This document shows, piece after piece, positions 1 through 10,693 of a stretch of 64,000 nucleotides of DNA. The stretch is from Streptomyces spinosisporus (GTDB lineage: Bacteria > Actinomycetota > Actinomycetes > Streptomycetales > Streptomycetaceae). The notes under the pieces are model-generated. The model had not been told where the DNA came from. It saw only the letters and a list, made by a program, of their open reading frames with translations, and did not search any database. The position numbers and the translations under genes were made by a program. Position 1 is the stretch's first letter; every line of letters starts with the position of its first letter. The stretch covers positions 1-64,000 of the forward strand of contig NZ_JALDAX010000005.1 in the NCBI RefSeq assembly GCF_022698145.1, read 5' to 3'.

Positions 1-303
1 CCAGACCGTTTTCCGATCCGATTTCCTCGGCGCTTTCCAGGTTTCCGCTTGCGCGTTTCCCTTTCCGGCGGACCCGACTTTATCAGAACTTTCGAGCCGG
101 ACTGACCGGCCACTCATTTCCGATTCATCGGGAAGGGCTTCTTTGGAATCAGTGCTTCCATGAAGCAGACAGACACTCACCGCTGCCGACGGGGATGAAC
201 CCGTTTCTAGGCAACTGTTCGAATCTACCTCCCCGTTGGTGCCGTGTCAACGGCTCCTGTGGGGCGATGGAGAGACTAACAGCTCAGTGGGCGTGTCCGC
301 ACA
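1..303. other. Left-edge region without a recognisable gene
   Basis: No open frame here has Streptomyces codon bias on either strand. The stretch is less GC-rich than the rest and has several TTTCC runs in its first 80 bases. It lies downstream of the leftward SpoIIM-like gene and may hold its 3' end plus a promoter for something left of the window. I see no clear terminator. Confidence 0.4.
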
Positions 304-1311
304 TCAGGCGGCCGTGGGCACCGTGGCGCTGCGCTCGACTGCCGCGACGTCGCCGGTCTCTCCGGCTCGTGCGGCACGGCCGCCCAGGACGAAGACGTAG
401 GCGAGGAAGGCGAGCTCGGCGGCTATCCCGATGCCGATGCGGGCCCAGGTGGGCAGGCCTGACGGGGTCACGAAGCCCTCGATGGCGCCGGAGACGAAGA
501 GGACGAGCGCCAGGCCGATCGCCATGCCGACGGCCGCGCGGCCCTCCTCGGCGAGAGCGGTGCGCCGGGAGCGGAGGCCAGGGTCGATGAGGGTCCACCC
601 GAGGCGGAGTCCTGTACCGGCAGCGACGAACACCGCGGTCAGTTCGAGCAGGCCGTGCGGGAGGACCAGGCCGAGGAAGGTGTCGAGTCGGCCGGCTGAG
701 GACATGAGGCCGAAGCCGACTCCGAGGTTGAGCATGTTCTGGAAGAGGATCCACAGGACGGGCAGTCCGAGGAAGACGCCGAGGATCAGGCACTGCGCGG
801 CGGCCCAGGCGTTGTTCGTCCAGACCTGGGCGGCGAAGGAGGCCGCGGGATGGCTCGAGTAGTACGTCTCGTACTGGCCGCCTGGCCGGGTGAGTTCGCG
901 CAGCTCGCTGGGGGCCGCGATGGTGGCCTGCACCTCGGGGTGCGTGCCTATCCACCACCCCAGGATGATGGCCACGACCGTGGACAGGAGCGCGGTGGGA
1001 ACCCACCAGCGGCGTGATCGGTAGACCGCCGCGGGGAATCCGTACGCCAGGAAGCGTGTGACGTCTCGCCAGGAGGCGCGTCGGGTCCCTGTAACGGCAC
1101 TACGCGCGCGTGCCACGAGTTGGCTGAGGCGTCCGGTCAGCTGGGGGTCGGGGGCGCTGGACTGGATCAGTGAGAGATGGGTGGCCGTGCGCTGGTAGAG
1201 CGCGACGAGTTCGTCGGCCTCGGCACCGGTGAGGCGGCGCTGGCGCTTGAGGAGTGCGTCGAGGCGGTCCCACTCGGCTCGATGGGTCGTGACGATGACG
1301 TCGAGGTCCAT
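304..1311 (-). CDS. Stage II sporulation protein M (SpoIIM/DUF95) family membrane protein
   Basis: This is a 335-residue integral membrane protein. Residues 1-95 are a soluble, helical N-terminal part. Membrane segments follow near 104-122, 170-192 and 212-232, with more in the last 100 residues. The conserved SpoIIM-family features are visible: a large extracytoplasmic loop after the first segment (about 123-165, TYYSSHPAASF) and the PHGLLEL motif near 218-224 at the start of a helix. In Bacillus SpoIIM belongs to the engulfment peptidoglycan-hydrolase complex. In actinomycetes this family is usually paired with an RDD protein, and here it is divergent from one with a 129-base gap. The precise role in Streptomyces is not known to me. 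The ATG start leaves the complete N-terminal domain intact. Confidence 0.85.
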   Translation of the reverse strand: MDLDVIVTTHRAEWDRLDALLKRQRRLTGAEADELVALYQRTATHLSLIQSSAPDPQLTGRLSQLVARARSAVTGTRRASWRDVTRFLAYGFPAAVYRSRRWWVPTALLSTVVAIILGWWIGTHPEVQATIAAPSELRELTRPGGQYETYYSSHPAASFAAQVWTNNAWAAAQCLILGVFLGLPVLWILFQNMLNLGVGFGLMSSAGRLDTFLGLVLPHGLLELTAVFVAAGTGLRLGWTLIDPGLRSRRTALAEEGRAAVGMAIGLALVLFVSGAIEGFVTPSGLPTWARIGIGIAAELAFLAYVFVLGGRAARAGETGDVAAVERSATVPTAA

Positions 1312-1440
1312 CGTTCTTCCTGCTCCTCGGCTGTTCGTCGGCGGCTCATCGTGGTGTCAGCTTGTCGTACTGGGGCGCGATGCGCCCACAGCTTGGCAGA
1401 CTGACCGTTCAAGAGGCAGGCCGGAGGAAGGACGACGGGC

Positions 1441-2472
1441 GTGAGCGAGCTGGTGACGGGCGAGGCGGTGGCGCTGGAGTTGCGCCCCGCGAGGCTGCCC
1501 AGCAGGGCGCTTGCCGTGTTGCTGGATCTGGGCGTGGCCATGGTGGTCTACATCGTTCTGACCATCGCGCTCGTCGCCTCCACGGCCTCGCTGGACGATG
1601 CGGCGCAGATCGCGGTGTCGATCGCCGGCTTCGTACTGGTGCTGGTGGGCGGGCCCATCGCGGTCGAGACGCTCAGCCATGGGCGGTCCCTGGGGAAGCT
1701 GGCCTGTGGGCTGCGGGTGGTGCTGGACGACGGTGGGCCGATCCGATTCCGGCATGCGCTGGTGCGCGGTGGGATCGGTGTCGTCGAGATCCTGATGACG
1801 TTCGGGGTCGTCGCCTGTATCGCATCCCTGGTGTCGGCCCGCGGTCGACGGCTGGGTGATGTGTTCGCCGGGACTCTCGTCGTACGGGAGAGGGTGCCGG
1901 TCGGGCGGACGGGGTTTCTGCCTCCACCGCCGCCCTGGCTGGCCGGGAGGTTCTCGGAGCTCGATCTGTCCGCCGTTCCCGACGGGTTGTGGCTCGCCGT
2001 CCGTCAGTACCTGACGCGGATGCAGCAGCTGGACCCCCAGGTCGGCTGGGCCATGGCGGAGCGGCTTGCCTCGGATCTCGCGGATCGTACGGGGGCGCCG
2101 ATTCCGCAGGGCGTTCCGCCGGCGGCGTTTCTGGCGGCTGTGGTGCAGGAGCGGCAGGCTCGGGAGGTACGGCGGGCGTACGCGAACGGTTCGGCGGCCG
2201 GGAGTCCGTCTGCTGGTGCGCCGGGCTCGTACGGGCCTCCGGCCTGGTCTCCCCCGGTGCCGCCGTCGGCCGCTGACGTCGCGCGGCCGACTCCCGTCGG
2301 GCCTCAGGGCGGTGCGCCGTCGTACGCGGCTCCTGTTTACGGAACCCCGACACCGACCTCGCCGCAGAACGGGGCCCCGGTCGGCCACCCCTCCGACGCA
2401 GCGAGCGGCACGGTCGAGGCGGACGGCTCCGCCGAGTCCGAGGCGTCCACCGGGTTCGCACCGCCGGCGTAG
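1441..2472 (+). CDS. RDD family membrane protein with a long disordered tail
   Basis: This 343-residue protein starts at GTG, with an AAGGA ribosome site 8 bases upstream. Residues about 14-150 form the RDD domain. An arginine-containing first segment (PARLPSRALAVLLDLG) carries the R-D pair, followed by three to four membrane helices, the motif GRSLGKLACGLRVV and a final GRRLGDVFAGTLVV. From residue about 230 the chain is Pro/Gly/Ala/Ser-rich and probably disordered. RDD proteins are poorly characterised; some act as Na+(Li+)/H+ antiporters or stress-linked membrane factors. It diverges from the SpoIIM-like gene, a pairing common in actinobacteria that suggests a shared membrane role. The function stays unassigned. 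Confidence 0.85.
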   Translation: MSELVTGEAVALELRPARLPSRALAVLLDLGVAMVVYIVLTIALVASTASLDDAAQIAVSIAGFVLVLVGGPIAVETLSHGRSLGKLACGLRVVLDDGGPIRFRHALVRGGIGVVEILMTFGVVACIASLVSARGRRLGDVFAGTLVVRERVPVGRTGFLPPPPPWLAGRFSELDLSAVPDGLWLAVRQYLTRMQQLDPQVGWAMAERLASDLADRTGAPIPQGVPPAAFLAAVVQERQAREVRRAYANGSAAGSPSAGAPGSYGPPAWSPPVPPSAADVARPTPVGPQGGAPSYAAPVYGTPTPTSPQNGAPVGHPSDAASGTVEADGSAESEASTGFAPPA

Positions 2473-2500
2473 TTCGCCCCTCTCACCCGGGCGGACCGGC

Positions 2501-3115
2501 TCACGCGAACGTCGACGGCGGTGATTCGAGGTCTTCCAGCTCGATGCCGGGCGCCGCGAGCACCACGTCGCCGGCGATGTGCACGACGTGCTGTTCGCCC
2601 GTGTCCAGGGCTGTGACCTGGTATTCGTCCACGGTCAGGGGGGCGTTGTCAGTGGCGTGTGTTTCGCTGTTCACCAGAGCCCAGGACTGGTCCACGGTGC
2701 GCGGGGCGAGGACGGGGTCGGTGAAGGCGACAAGGCGTACGCGGGTTGCCGCGGCGGAAGGGGTGAGGCGCAGGAGACGGGCGGTGGCGATGAGGAACGC
2801 GGGGGATGTGCCGGTGAAGGCGTGGGCGCGCACGTTGCCTTCGGTGGCATGAGTCCCGGTGGAGTCGGTGCGGACCCAGGTGACGCCGTCGATGGCGGCG
2901 CCACGGACCTGCCAGTCCGCGGCATGGAGCTCCAGGCGGATGGGACGGCCGAGTTCGTCGAGGGCGAGGTCGACGGAGCCGGTCTGGCTGCCCGAGGGGT
3001 CGGTCAGCCGGGAGACATAGCGCCAGCCGGTCGGGCCGGGGGCGCACTGGAAGTGCTCTTCAGCGACGGGGGTGTGATCGTGCGGATCGTGAAGCGAATA
3101 ACGGCCGCGGGGCAT
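2501..3115 (-). CDS. Conserved protein of unknown function
   Basis: This is a 204-residue soluble protein without signal peptide or membrane segment. The ATG start chosen has AGGA about 7 bases upstream; a frame extension of 21 residues further up lacks such a site and looks non-coding. I recognise no family. The sequence mixes short beta-prone segments (GWRYVSRL, RPIRLELHAADWQVRG) with a regular pattern of charged turns, compatible with a beta-barrel or DUF-type fold. It lies downstream of ahcY on the same strand, but a strong terminator hairpin separates them, so it probably has its own promoter or depends on read-through. Convergent with the RDD gene. Confidence 0.7.
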   Translation of the reverse strand: MPRGRYSLHDPHDHTPVAEEHFQCAPGPTGWRYVSRLTDPSGSQTGSVDLALDELGRPIRLELHAADWQVRGAAIDGVTWVRTDSTGTHATEGNVRAHAFTGTSPAFLIATARLLRLTPSAAATRVRLVAFTDPVLAPRTVDQSWALVNSETHATDNAPLTVDEYQVTALDTGEQHVVHIAGDVVLAAPGIELEDLESPPSTFA

Positions 3116-3162
3116 GAGGGTCCTGGGTCTTGACGGGCTGGTCCGGGCACAGCGGCCAAAGG

Positions 3163-3197
3163 GGCAGGCCCCCGGCACGGGGGTGCGGGGGCCTGCC
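3163..3197 (-). terminator. Rho-independent-type hairpin downstream of ahcY
   Basis: A perfect 12-bp stem, GGCAGGCCCCCG pairing with CGGGGGCCTGCC, encloses an 11-base loop about 70 bases after the ahcY stop. There is no T-run, as is usual for Streptomyces terminators. Confidence 0.75.
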
Positions 3198-3265
3198 TCG
3201 GAGGTACTGCTGCTGGTGAGCGTGTCAGCGCACCGACGCGCCCACCAGGGGCGGAGCCGAGCCGC

Positions 3266-5204
<1,939 letters not shown>

Positions 5205-7373
5205 GTGACCAGTCCGGCCGGCCCTCCCCCCACGGGCACCGGTGGCACCGAGCAGAAGCGGCTGAAGCTGCTCGCGGTGACCGCATGCCCGACCGGCATC
5301 GCACACACATACATGGCCGCGGAGAAGCTCGCGCAGGCGGCCGAGAGCCGTGGCATCGACATGAAGGTGGAGACCCAGGGATCGATCGGGGCTGAAAACG
5401 TACTGTCCGACAACGATGTCAACACCGCGGACGGCGTGATCATCGCCGCGGACAAGGACGTGGACCTGAGCCGTTTCGCGGGCAAGCGGGTCCTCAAGGT
5501 CGGCGTGGCCGAAGGCATCCGCCACCCCGAGCAGCTGATCGAGCAGGTGCGGTCCGCACCCGTGCACGAACCCGGCGGCGCCGCGGCGGCCTCACCCGCG
5601 GGCGGCGGCAGGGAGCGCAGCGCGACGTACAAAGCGCTGATGAACGGCGTCAGTTACATGATCCCGTTCGTGGTGGTCGGCGGTCTGCTGATCGCGATCT
5701 CGCTCTCGCTCGGCGGACACACCGACCCCTCCGGTGGTCTGGTCATCCCGAAGGACTCCTTCTGGATGGACGTGAACAACATCGGTGTCATCGGCTTCAC
5801 GCTGATGGTGCCGATCCTGTCCGGGTACATCGCCTACGCCATCGGGGACCGGCCCGCGCTGGTGCCGGGCATGATCGGTGGCTGGATCGCGAACACCGGG
5901 TCGCTGTACGACTCCAAGGCGGGCGCGGGCTTCATCGGCGCGATCGTGACCGGGTTCCTCGCCGGGTATCTGGTGCTGTGGATCAAGAAGGTCAAGGTCC
6001 CGAAGTTCGTACACCCGATCATGCCGATCATCGTGATCCCGATCGTGGCGACGACGGTGCTCGGGATGTTCTTCATCTACGTCATCGGCAAGCCGATCTC
6101 CTGGGTGTTCGAGCATCTGACCAGCTGGCTCGGCGGGATGACCGGCACGAGTGCCATCCTGCTCGGCACGATCCTGGGCCTGATGATCGCGTTCGACATG
6201 GGCGGGCCGGTCAACAAGACGGCGTTCCTCTTCGGCGCGGGGCTCATCGCGACCGGCAACCAGACGGTCATGGGCATGTGCGCCGCCGCGATCCCGGTCA
6301 TGCCGCTGGGACAGGGGCTGGCGACGCTGATACGCAAGCGGCTCTACGACGAGCAGGAGCGGGAGACCGGTCTCGCGTCCCTGTTCATGGGGTGTTTCGG
6401 CATTTCCGAGGGCGCGATCCCGTTCGCGGCGGCGCGGCCCGCGCAGGTCATTCCGGCCAATATGCTCGGCGGCGCGGTGGCCGGTGCGGTCGCCGGCATG
6501 GCCGGGGTGAAGGACGCGGTGCCGCACGGCGGGCCGATCGTGGCCGTGCTGGGTGCGGTCAGCGGCGTACCGATGTTCTTCGTGGCGGTGGTGATCGGCT
6601 CGGTGGTGACGGCGCTGGCGACCGTTGCTCTGATCGACATCAGCGAGCGCGGGCGCCGGGGTGCCCCGGTGGCGGCCGTCGCGGGCGTGGACGGTGCCGA
6701 GCTGGCGCTGGTCCCGGCGGGAGCGGGGGCGTCGGCCGTGGGCTCGGACGCGGCTGCTGCCGTCTCCGCACAGGGAGCGGGCGGATCGACGCCGTCCGCC
6801 TCGGGCTCGGCATCCGGGGGCGGGTCGGCTCCTGAGGCCGACGGGACCGTTCCGGCCGAGCCCGCCGAGCCCACGCGGCCCGACGAAGAACCCGCCGAAC
6901 CCGCCGACCCCTCCGGCGACGTCCTCTCCGGATACCTCACCGAACGGACCGTCAAGGTCCGGCTCGACGCGCAGGAGAAGGAGGCGGCCATTCGGGAGAT
7001 GGCGGAGCTCCTGGCCCGCAGTGGCGACGTGGCGGATGTCGACGAGCTCGTGAGCACGGCGCTGCGGCGCGAGGAGCAGGGCACCACCGGCCTTGGTGAG
7101 GAGATCGCGATTCCGCATGCCAAGACGGATGCGGTGACCGCACCGGTCGTCGGCTTCGCCCGGTCCGTCGGAGGCGTCGAGTGGGGCTCGATGGACGGTA
7201 CGAAGGCGCGGTTGGTGTTCATGATCGCCGTACCGGAGGCGGCCGCGGGCGACGAGCATCTGCGGATTCTGGCGCTGCTGTCGCGGAAGTTGATGGATGC
7301 CGGGTTCCGGGAGCGGCTGTTGGCGGCCGACGACGAGCGGGCGGTTCTCGGCGTGCTCAGCGAGATCCGCTAG
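5205..7373 (+). CDS. fruA: PTS fructose transporter, fused EIIB-EIIC-EIIA
   Basis: This membrane permease takes up fructose and phosphorylates it to fructose-1-phosphate. Its 722 residues show the order IIB (about 18-118), IIC (about 138-490) and IIA (about 578-722). The IIB phospho-cysteine is Cys28 in TACPTGIAHTYMA. The IIC part has about nine to ten membrane helices, with the conserved GGPVNKTAF and GISEGAIPFA motifs. The IIA phospho-histidine is His638 in IAIPHAKTD. A Pro/Glu/Ala-rich linker of about 80 residues joins IIC to IIA. The GTG start has AGGAG 7 bases upstream. In other streptomycetes fruA follows fruR and fruK; here neither is adjacent, so the kinase must lie elsewhere. Confidence 0.95.
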   Translation: MTSPAGPPPTGTGGTEQKRLKLLAVTACPTGIAHTYMAAEKLAQAAESRGIDMKVETQGSIGAENVLSDNDVNTADGVIIAADKDVDLSRFAGKRVLKVGVAEGIRHPEQLIEQVRSAPVHEPGGAAAASPAGGGRERSATYKALMNGVSYMIPFVVVGGLLIAISLSLGGHTDPSGGLVIPKDSFWMDVNNIGVIGFTLMVPILSGYIAYAIGDRPALVPGMIGGWIANTGSLYDSKAGAGFIGAIVTGFLAGYLVLWIKKVKVPKFVHPIMPIIVIPIVATTVLGMFFIYVIGKPISWVFEHLTSWLGGMTGTSAILLGTILGLMIAFDMGGPVNKTAFLFGAGLIATGNQTVMGMCAAAIPVMPLGQGLATLIRKRLYDEQERETGLASLFMGCFGISEGAIPFAAARPAQVIPANMLGGAVAGAVAGMAGVKDAVPHGGPIVAVLGAVSGVPMFFVAVVIGSVVTALATVALIDISERGRRGAPVAAVAGVDGAELALVPAGAGASAVGSDAAAAVSAQGAGGSTPSASGSASGGGSAPEADGTVPAEPAEPTRPDEEPAEPADPSGDVLSGYLTERTVKVRLDAQEKEAAIREMAELLARSGDVADVDELVSTALRREEQGTTGLGEEIAIPHAKTDAVTAPVVGFARSVGGVEWGSMDGTKARLVFMIAVPEAAAGDEHLRILALLSRKLMDAGFRERLLAADDERAVLGVLSEIR

Positions 7374-7381
7374 GCGGCTGA

Positions 7382-7415
7382 GCGGGCCCGCGTCCACGCG
7401 AGGGCGCGGGCCCGC
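7382..7415 (+). terminator. Terminator hairpin after fruA
   Basis: GCGGGCCCGCG pairs with CGCGGGCCCGC in an 11-bp stem with a 12-base loop, beginning 9 bases after the fruA stop. Confidence 0.75.
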
Positions 7416-7483
7416 GCAGTCCCGTCGCGACCGGCAGCTACCCTCTGCGCGGCGCGGATGTGCCGCGTGGGGAGGGAGTGGCG

Positions 7484-8155
7484 ATGAGCAGGGCGCGCAA
7501 GCTCGGCATATGGGCGGGGGTGCTGGGGCCGCTGGGGGTGGTGCTGGCGGTCGGGGCCGTGGTGGCGCTGTGGACCGGTTTCCACGGGAGCACGGTGTCG
7601 AGCACCAGCATGTCGCCGACGTACAAGCGCGGGCAGCAGTTGATCTACGAGCGGGTGAACGGCACCGAGGTCCGGCGCGGCGATGTGGTGCTCTACTCCG
7701 CGCCGGACCGCTACGGCTTCGGTGCGCCCCTGATGCAGCGCGTCATCGGTGTGGGCGGCGACCACGTCGTGTGCTGCACGGGCCAGGGCGGGAAGGAGCG
7801 GCTGACCGTCAACGGCAAGCCGCTCGACGAGCCGTACGTCGCGGACGGCATCGCGGACGGGGTGGGCCGGCGGTACGACGTGCAGGTGCCGAGGGGGCGG
7901 CTCTTCGTGCTGGGTGATCACCGGACCAACTCGATGGACTCGCGGTTCTTCGCCGCCGACCACGACGGGACCGTGCCCGTGAGCGCGGTGCGGGGCCGGG
8001 TGACGGACGACTACGCCGTGCCGGCGCTGCTCGGGGTGGGCGCGCTGGTGGGGCTGCTGCTGACACTCACCGGGTTCGGGCTGGGGATCGCCGCAGTGGC
8101 CGTACGCAAGCGGGTCGTCGTGCCTCCGCCCCCGCCCTGGGCCGTGCAGGTGTAA
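7484..8155 (+). CDS. S26 family signal peptidase with the catalytic lysine position occupied by Gln
   Basis: This is a 223-residue type I signal peptidase-like protein, anchored by an N-terminal helix (about 8-30) and a second helix near the C-terminus (about 185-208), a two-helix layout seen in Streptomyces Sip proteins. The Box B serine is Ser42 in SSTSMSPTY. Box C is present as RGDVVLYSAP, and Box E as LGDHRTNSMDSRFF. In Box D, where the family has K-R-V-I-G with the general-base lysine, the sequence reads LMQRVIGVGGD, so Gln85 replaces Lys. The codon is CAG at 7736-7738. The ATG with a GGAGGGAG site was preferred over an upstream in-frame ATG. It may be inactive, use another base, or have a specialised role. 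Confidence 0.88.
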   Translation: MSRARKLGIWAGVLGPLGVVLAVGAVVALWTGFHGSTVSSTSMSPTYKRGQQLIYERVNGTEVRRGDVVLYSAPDRYGFGAPLMQRVIGVGGDHVVCCTGQGGKERLTVNGKPLDEPYVADGIADGVGRRYDVQVPRGRLFVLGDHRTNSMDSRFFAADHDGTVPVSAVRGRVTDDYAVPALLGVGALVGLLLTLTGFGLGIAAVAVRKRVVVPPPPPWAVQV

Positions 8156-8185
8156 CGGAGCCGAGCAGCCGTACGGCGACTGGGG

Positions 8186-9166
8186 TCAGTGGCCGGCGGG
8201 GTGCGGTGTCGGTCCGCCGGGCGTGGCCTCGCGGTCGGGGCCCTTGGCCGCCTCCGCCTCGCTGTAGATGTCCGGCTCGAGGTAGATCACGCGCGCGATG
8301 GGGACGGCCTCGCGGATACGTGCCTCGGCGGCGTCGATGGCGGAGGCCACCTCGGCGGCGGTGTCGTCGTGCTGCACGGCGATCTTGGCGGCGATCAGCA
8401 GTTCCTCGGGGCCGAGGTGGAGCGTGCGCATGTGGATGATGCCGGTGACCGTGTCGCCGTCGACGATGGCGGCCTCGATCCGCTTGACCTCCTCGGTGCC
8501 CGCGGACTCGCCGAGCAGCAGGGACTTGGTCTCGGAGGCCAGGACGAGGGCGATCAGGACGAGCAGGACGCCGATGCAGACGGTGCCGATGCCGTCCCAC
8601 ACGCCGTCGTCGGTGATCAGGGCCAGGCCGACGCCGCCGAGCGCGAGGACCAGACCGATGAGCGCGCCGAAGTCCTCCAGGAGGACGACGGGCAGCTCGG
8701 GTGCCTTGGCGCGCCGGATGAACTGCGACCAGGAGAGCTTGCCCCGCAGTTCGTTCGACTCCTTGATGGCCGTTCTGAAGGAGAAGCCCTCGGCGATGAT
8801 CGCGAAGGCGAGGACGCCCACCGGCCAGTACCAGTGCTCGATCTCGTGCGGGTGCCTGATCTTCTCGTAGCCCTCGTAGATGGCGAACATGCCGCCCACG
8901 GAGAACAGGACGATGGAGACCAGGAAGGCGTAGATGTACCGCTCCCGGCCGTAGCCGAAGGGGTGCTGCGGGGTTGCCTCGCGCTGGGCCTTCTTGCCGC
9001 CGATCAGCAGCAGGAACTGGTTCCCGGAGTCGGCGAGCGAGTGAACGCCCTCGGCGAGCATCGACGACGAACCGCTGAACGCGAACGCCACGAACTTCGA
9101 TGCCGCGATCGCGAGGTTGGCGCCGAGTGCTGCCACGATCGCCCTGGTGCCGCCTGACGCGCTCAT
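8186..9166 (-). CDS. Cation diffusion facilitator (CDF) family transporter
   Basis: This 326-residue protein exports divalent metal such as Zn2+ or Mn2+ across the membrane in exchange for protons. It shows the usual CDF plan: membrane helices over roughly residues 8-215, then a cytoplasmic ferredoxin-like domain (about 220-305, VKRIEAAIVDGDTVTGIIHMRTL). Probable metal-site residues are seen in EGVHSLADSGNQ on helix 2 and in VLLEDFGALIG on helix 5. The spacing H-x3-D and E-D-x-x-A resembles the SLC30A9-like CDF branch, so the metal cannot be fixed from sequence. The last 20 residues are Pro/Gly-rich. It is convergent with the signal peptidase gene. Confidence 0.9.
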   Translation of the reverse strand: MSASGGTRAIVAALGANLAIAASKFVAFAFSGSSSMLAEGVHSLADSGNQFLLLIGGKKAQREATPQHPFGYGRERYIYAFLVSIVLFSVGGMFAIYEGYEKIRHPHEIEHWYWPVGVLAFAIIAEGFSFRTAIKESNELRGKLSWSQFIRRAKAPELPVVLLEDFGALIGLVLALGGVGLALITDDGVWDGIGTVCIGVLLVLIALVLASETKSLLLGESAGTEEVKRIEAAIVDGDTVTGIIHMRTLHLGPEELLIAAKIAVQHDDTAAEVASAIDAAEARIREAVPIARVIYLEPDIYSEAEAAKGPDREATPGGPTPHPAGH

Positions 9167-9310
9167 GTGTCCGCGTTGTCCCTTCGCCTACGTATCGCCT
9201 ACGTACCTGCGCGGGCCGGGCCCTCGCCCGCCGCCTTTGCCTGTCCTTTGCCGGAGGGCCATTCTTGCAGCACCGCCCGGCAACGACCCCTCAGGTATCC
9301 ACAACCCCGG

Positions 9311-10462
9311 TCATACGATCACAGTGGCCCGGAAGATCGTGCCCGCTCCGGACACCTCGGCCTTCTCGCCCGCCGGGACGAAGACCGACTGGCCGGGGAG
9401 CAGTTCCTGTCCGTCCGCCCGCACCGTACCGGCCGTGCAGAGCAGGATCTGCGGCGTGTCGCGGGTGAGGTCGTGGAGGGCTCCGCCCTCGGGCAGGACG
9501 TACCGCGACAGCCGGAACTCGTCGATAGGGGTGTCGTAGACCTCCTCGCCCTCCGGGGAGGCCTCGGGGCGCAGCACGCCCGGGTCGCTCGCCTCGAAGC
9601 GGACGATGCGCAGGAGTTCGGGGACGTCGACGTGCTTGGGGGTCAGGCCGCAGCGCAGGACGTTGTCGGAGTTGGCCATGATCTCGACGCCGAGGCCGTT
9701 CAGGTACGCGTGCGGGATGCCCGCGCCGAGGAACAGGGCCTCGCCGGGCTGCAGGCGGACGTGGTTGAGGAGCATGGCGGCGATGACGCCGGGGTCGCCC
9801 GGGTAGTGGTGGGCGATGTCCGCGTAGGGGGCGTAGGCGCCGCCGAGGCGGGTGCAGGCGGTGGCGGCCGCGGCGACCGTGTGCTGCATCTCCTCCGGGT
9901 CGGCGGTGAGGATCGCGGTGAGGACCTCGCGCAGGGCGGCGTCCTCGGGGTGGGCGTGCAGCAGGTCGACGTACGGCTTGAGGGAGTCCACGCCGAGGCC
10001 GGCCAGCAGCTCGGCCGCCTGGAGCGGGTCGCGGAAGCCGCACAGGCCGTCGAACTCGGTGAGCGCGCAGATCAGTTCGGGCTTGTGATTGGCGTCCTTG
10101 TAGTTGCGGTGCGGGGCGTCGACGGGGATGCCGCGGCGCTGCTCGTCCTCGTAACCCTCCTTGGCCTGCTGCAGGTTGGGGTGCACCTGGAGGGAGAGGG
10201 GGGCGCCGGCGGCGAGGATCTTGAGCAGGAAGGGCAGCCGGGGGCCGAACTTGGCGACGGCCGCCGCGCCGAGCTCCCGCTCCGGGTCCGCGTCGACGAC
10301 CTCCACGAGCGTGCCGCGCGCGGTGCGCGAGGGCGCGCCCGGGTGGGCGCCCATCCACATCTCCGCCTGCGGCTCACCGCTCGGTTCGACGCCGAGGAGG
10401 GCGGGGATGGCGGTGGTGGAGCCCCAGGCGTAGGGGCGGATGGTGTTGTCCAGGCGGTCCAT
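9311..10462 (-). CDS. manA: Mannose-6-phosphate isomerase, class I
   Basis: This zinc enzyme interconverts fructose-6-phosphate and mannose-6-phosphate, the entry step to GDP-mannose. The 383-residue cupin-type protein has the N-terminal signature YAWGSTTAIPALLG, the metal motif LQVHPNLQQAKEGYEDE, and NHKPELICALTEFDGLCGF. It also has the active-site helix GEALFLGAGIPHAYLNGLGVEIMANSDNVLRCGLTPKHVD, in which the second zinc His and the catalytic Arg lie. It is the downstream partner of a SIS-domain protein on the same strand, as in mycobacteria. The 231 bases between them contain a repeat array. Confidence 0.95.
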   Translation of the reverse strand: MDRLDNTIRPYAWGSTTAIPALLGVEPSGEPQAEMWMGAHPGAPSRTARGTLVEVVDADPERELGAAAVAKFGPRLPFLLKILAAGAPLSLQVHPNLQQAKEGYEDEQRRGIPVDAPHRNYKDANHKPELICALTEFDGLCGFRDPLQAAELLAGLGVDSLKPYVDLLHAHPEDAALREVLTAILTADPEEMQHTVAAAATACTRLGGAYAPYADIAHHYPGDPGVIAAMLLNHVRLQPGEALFLGAGIPHAYLNGLGVEIMANSDNVLRCGLTPKHVDVPELLRIVRFEASDPGVLRPEASPEGEEVYDTPIDEFRLSRYVLPEGGALHDLTRDTPQILLCTAGTVRADGQELLPGQSVFVPAGEKAEVSGAGTIFRATVIV

Positions 10463-10499
10463 GCGGATGGGGTTCCTTCTGCCGGTTCGTGGTGCGTGC

Positions 10500-10571
10500 G
10501 GCGGCCGGTGTTGTGGTGTGTACGGCGGCCGGTGTTGTGGTGTGTACGGCGGCCGGTGTTGTGGTGTGTAC
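10500..10571. repeat. Three perfect 24-bp tandem copies between manA and the SIS gene
   Basis: Three identical 24-base units occupy 10500-10523, 10524-10547 and 10548-10571, with partial degenerate copies on both sides. About 65 bases to the right a run of four TTCGTC-type hexamers follows (10637-10663). The array lies upstream of manA on its coding strand. Confidence 0.85.
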
Positions 10572-10693
10572 GGCGACGTCGTCCTGGCGTGGCGTATGCG
10601 CTCGCGCTCGTCCTCGCGCGCGTGCTTGTGTTTGCGTTCGTCTTCGTCTTCGTCTTCGTGTGGCGTACGGCGGTCACGGCGTCGGCGTCAAGA

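Noticed and set aside
217..225. tRNA-like T-loop sequence GTTCGAATC
   Set aside because: The flanking bases do not form a T-stem and there is no acceptor, D or anticodon arm around it.
8189..9157. Long open frame antisense to the CDF transporter gene
   Set aside because: It is an artefact of GC-rich third positions; composition is Arg/Gly/Asp-biased and it matches no family.
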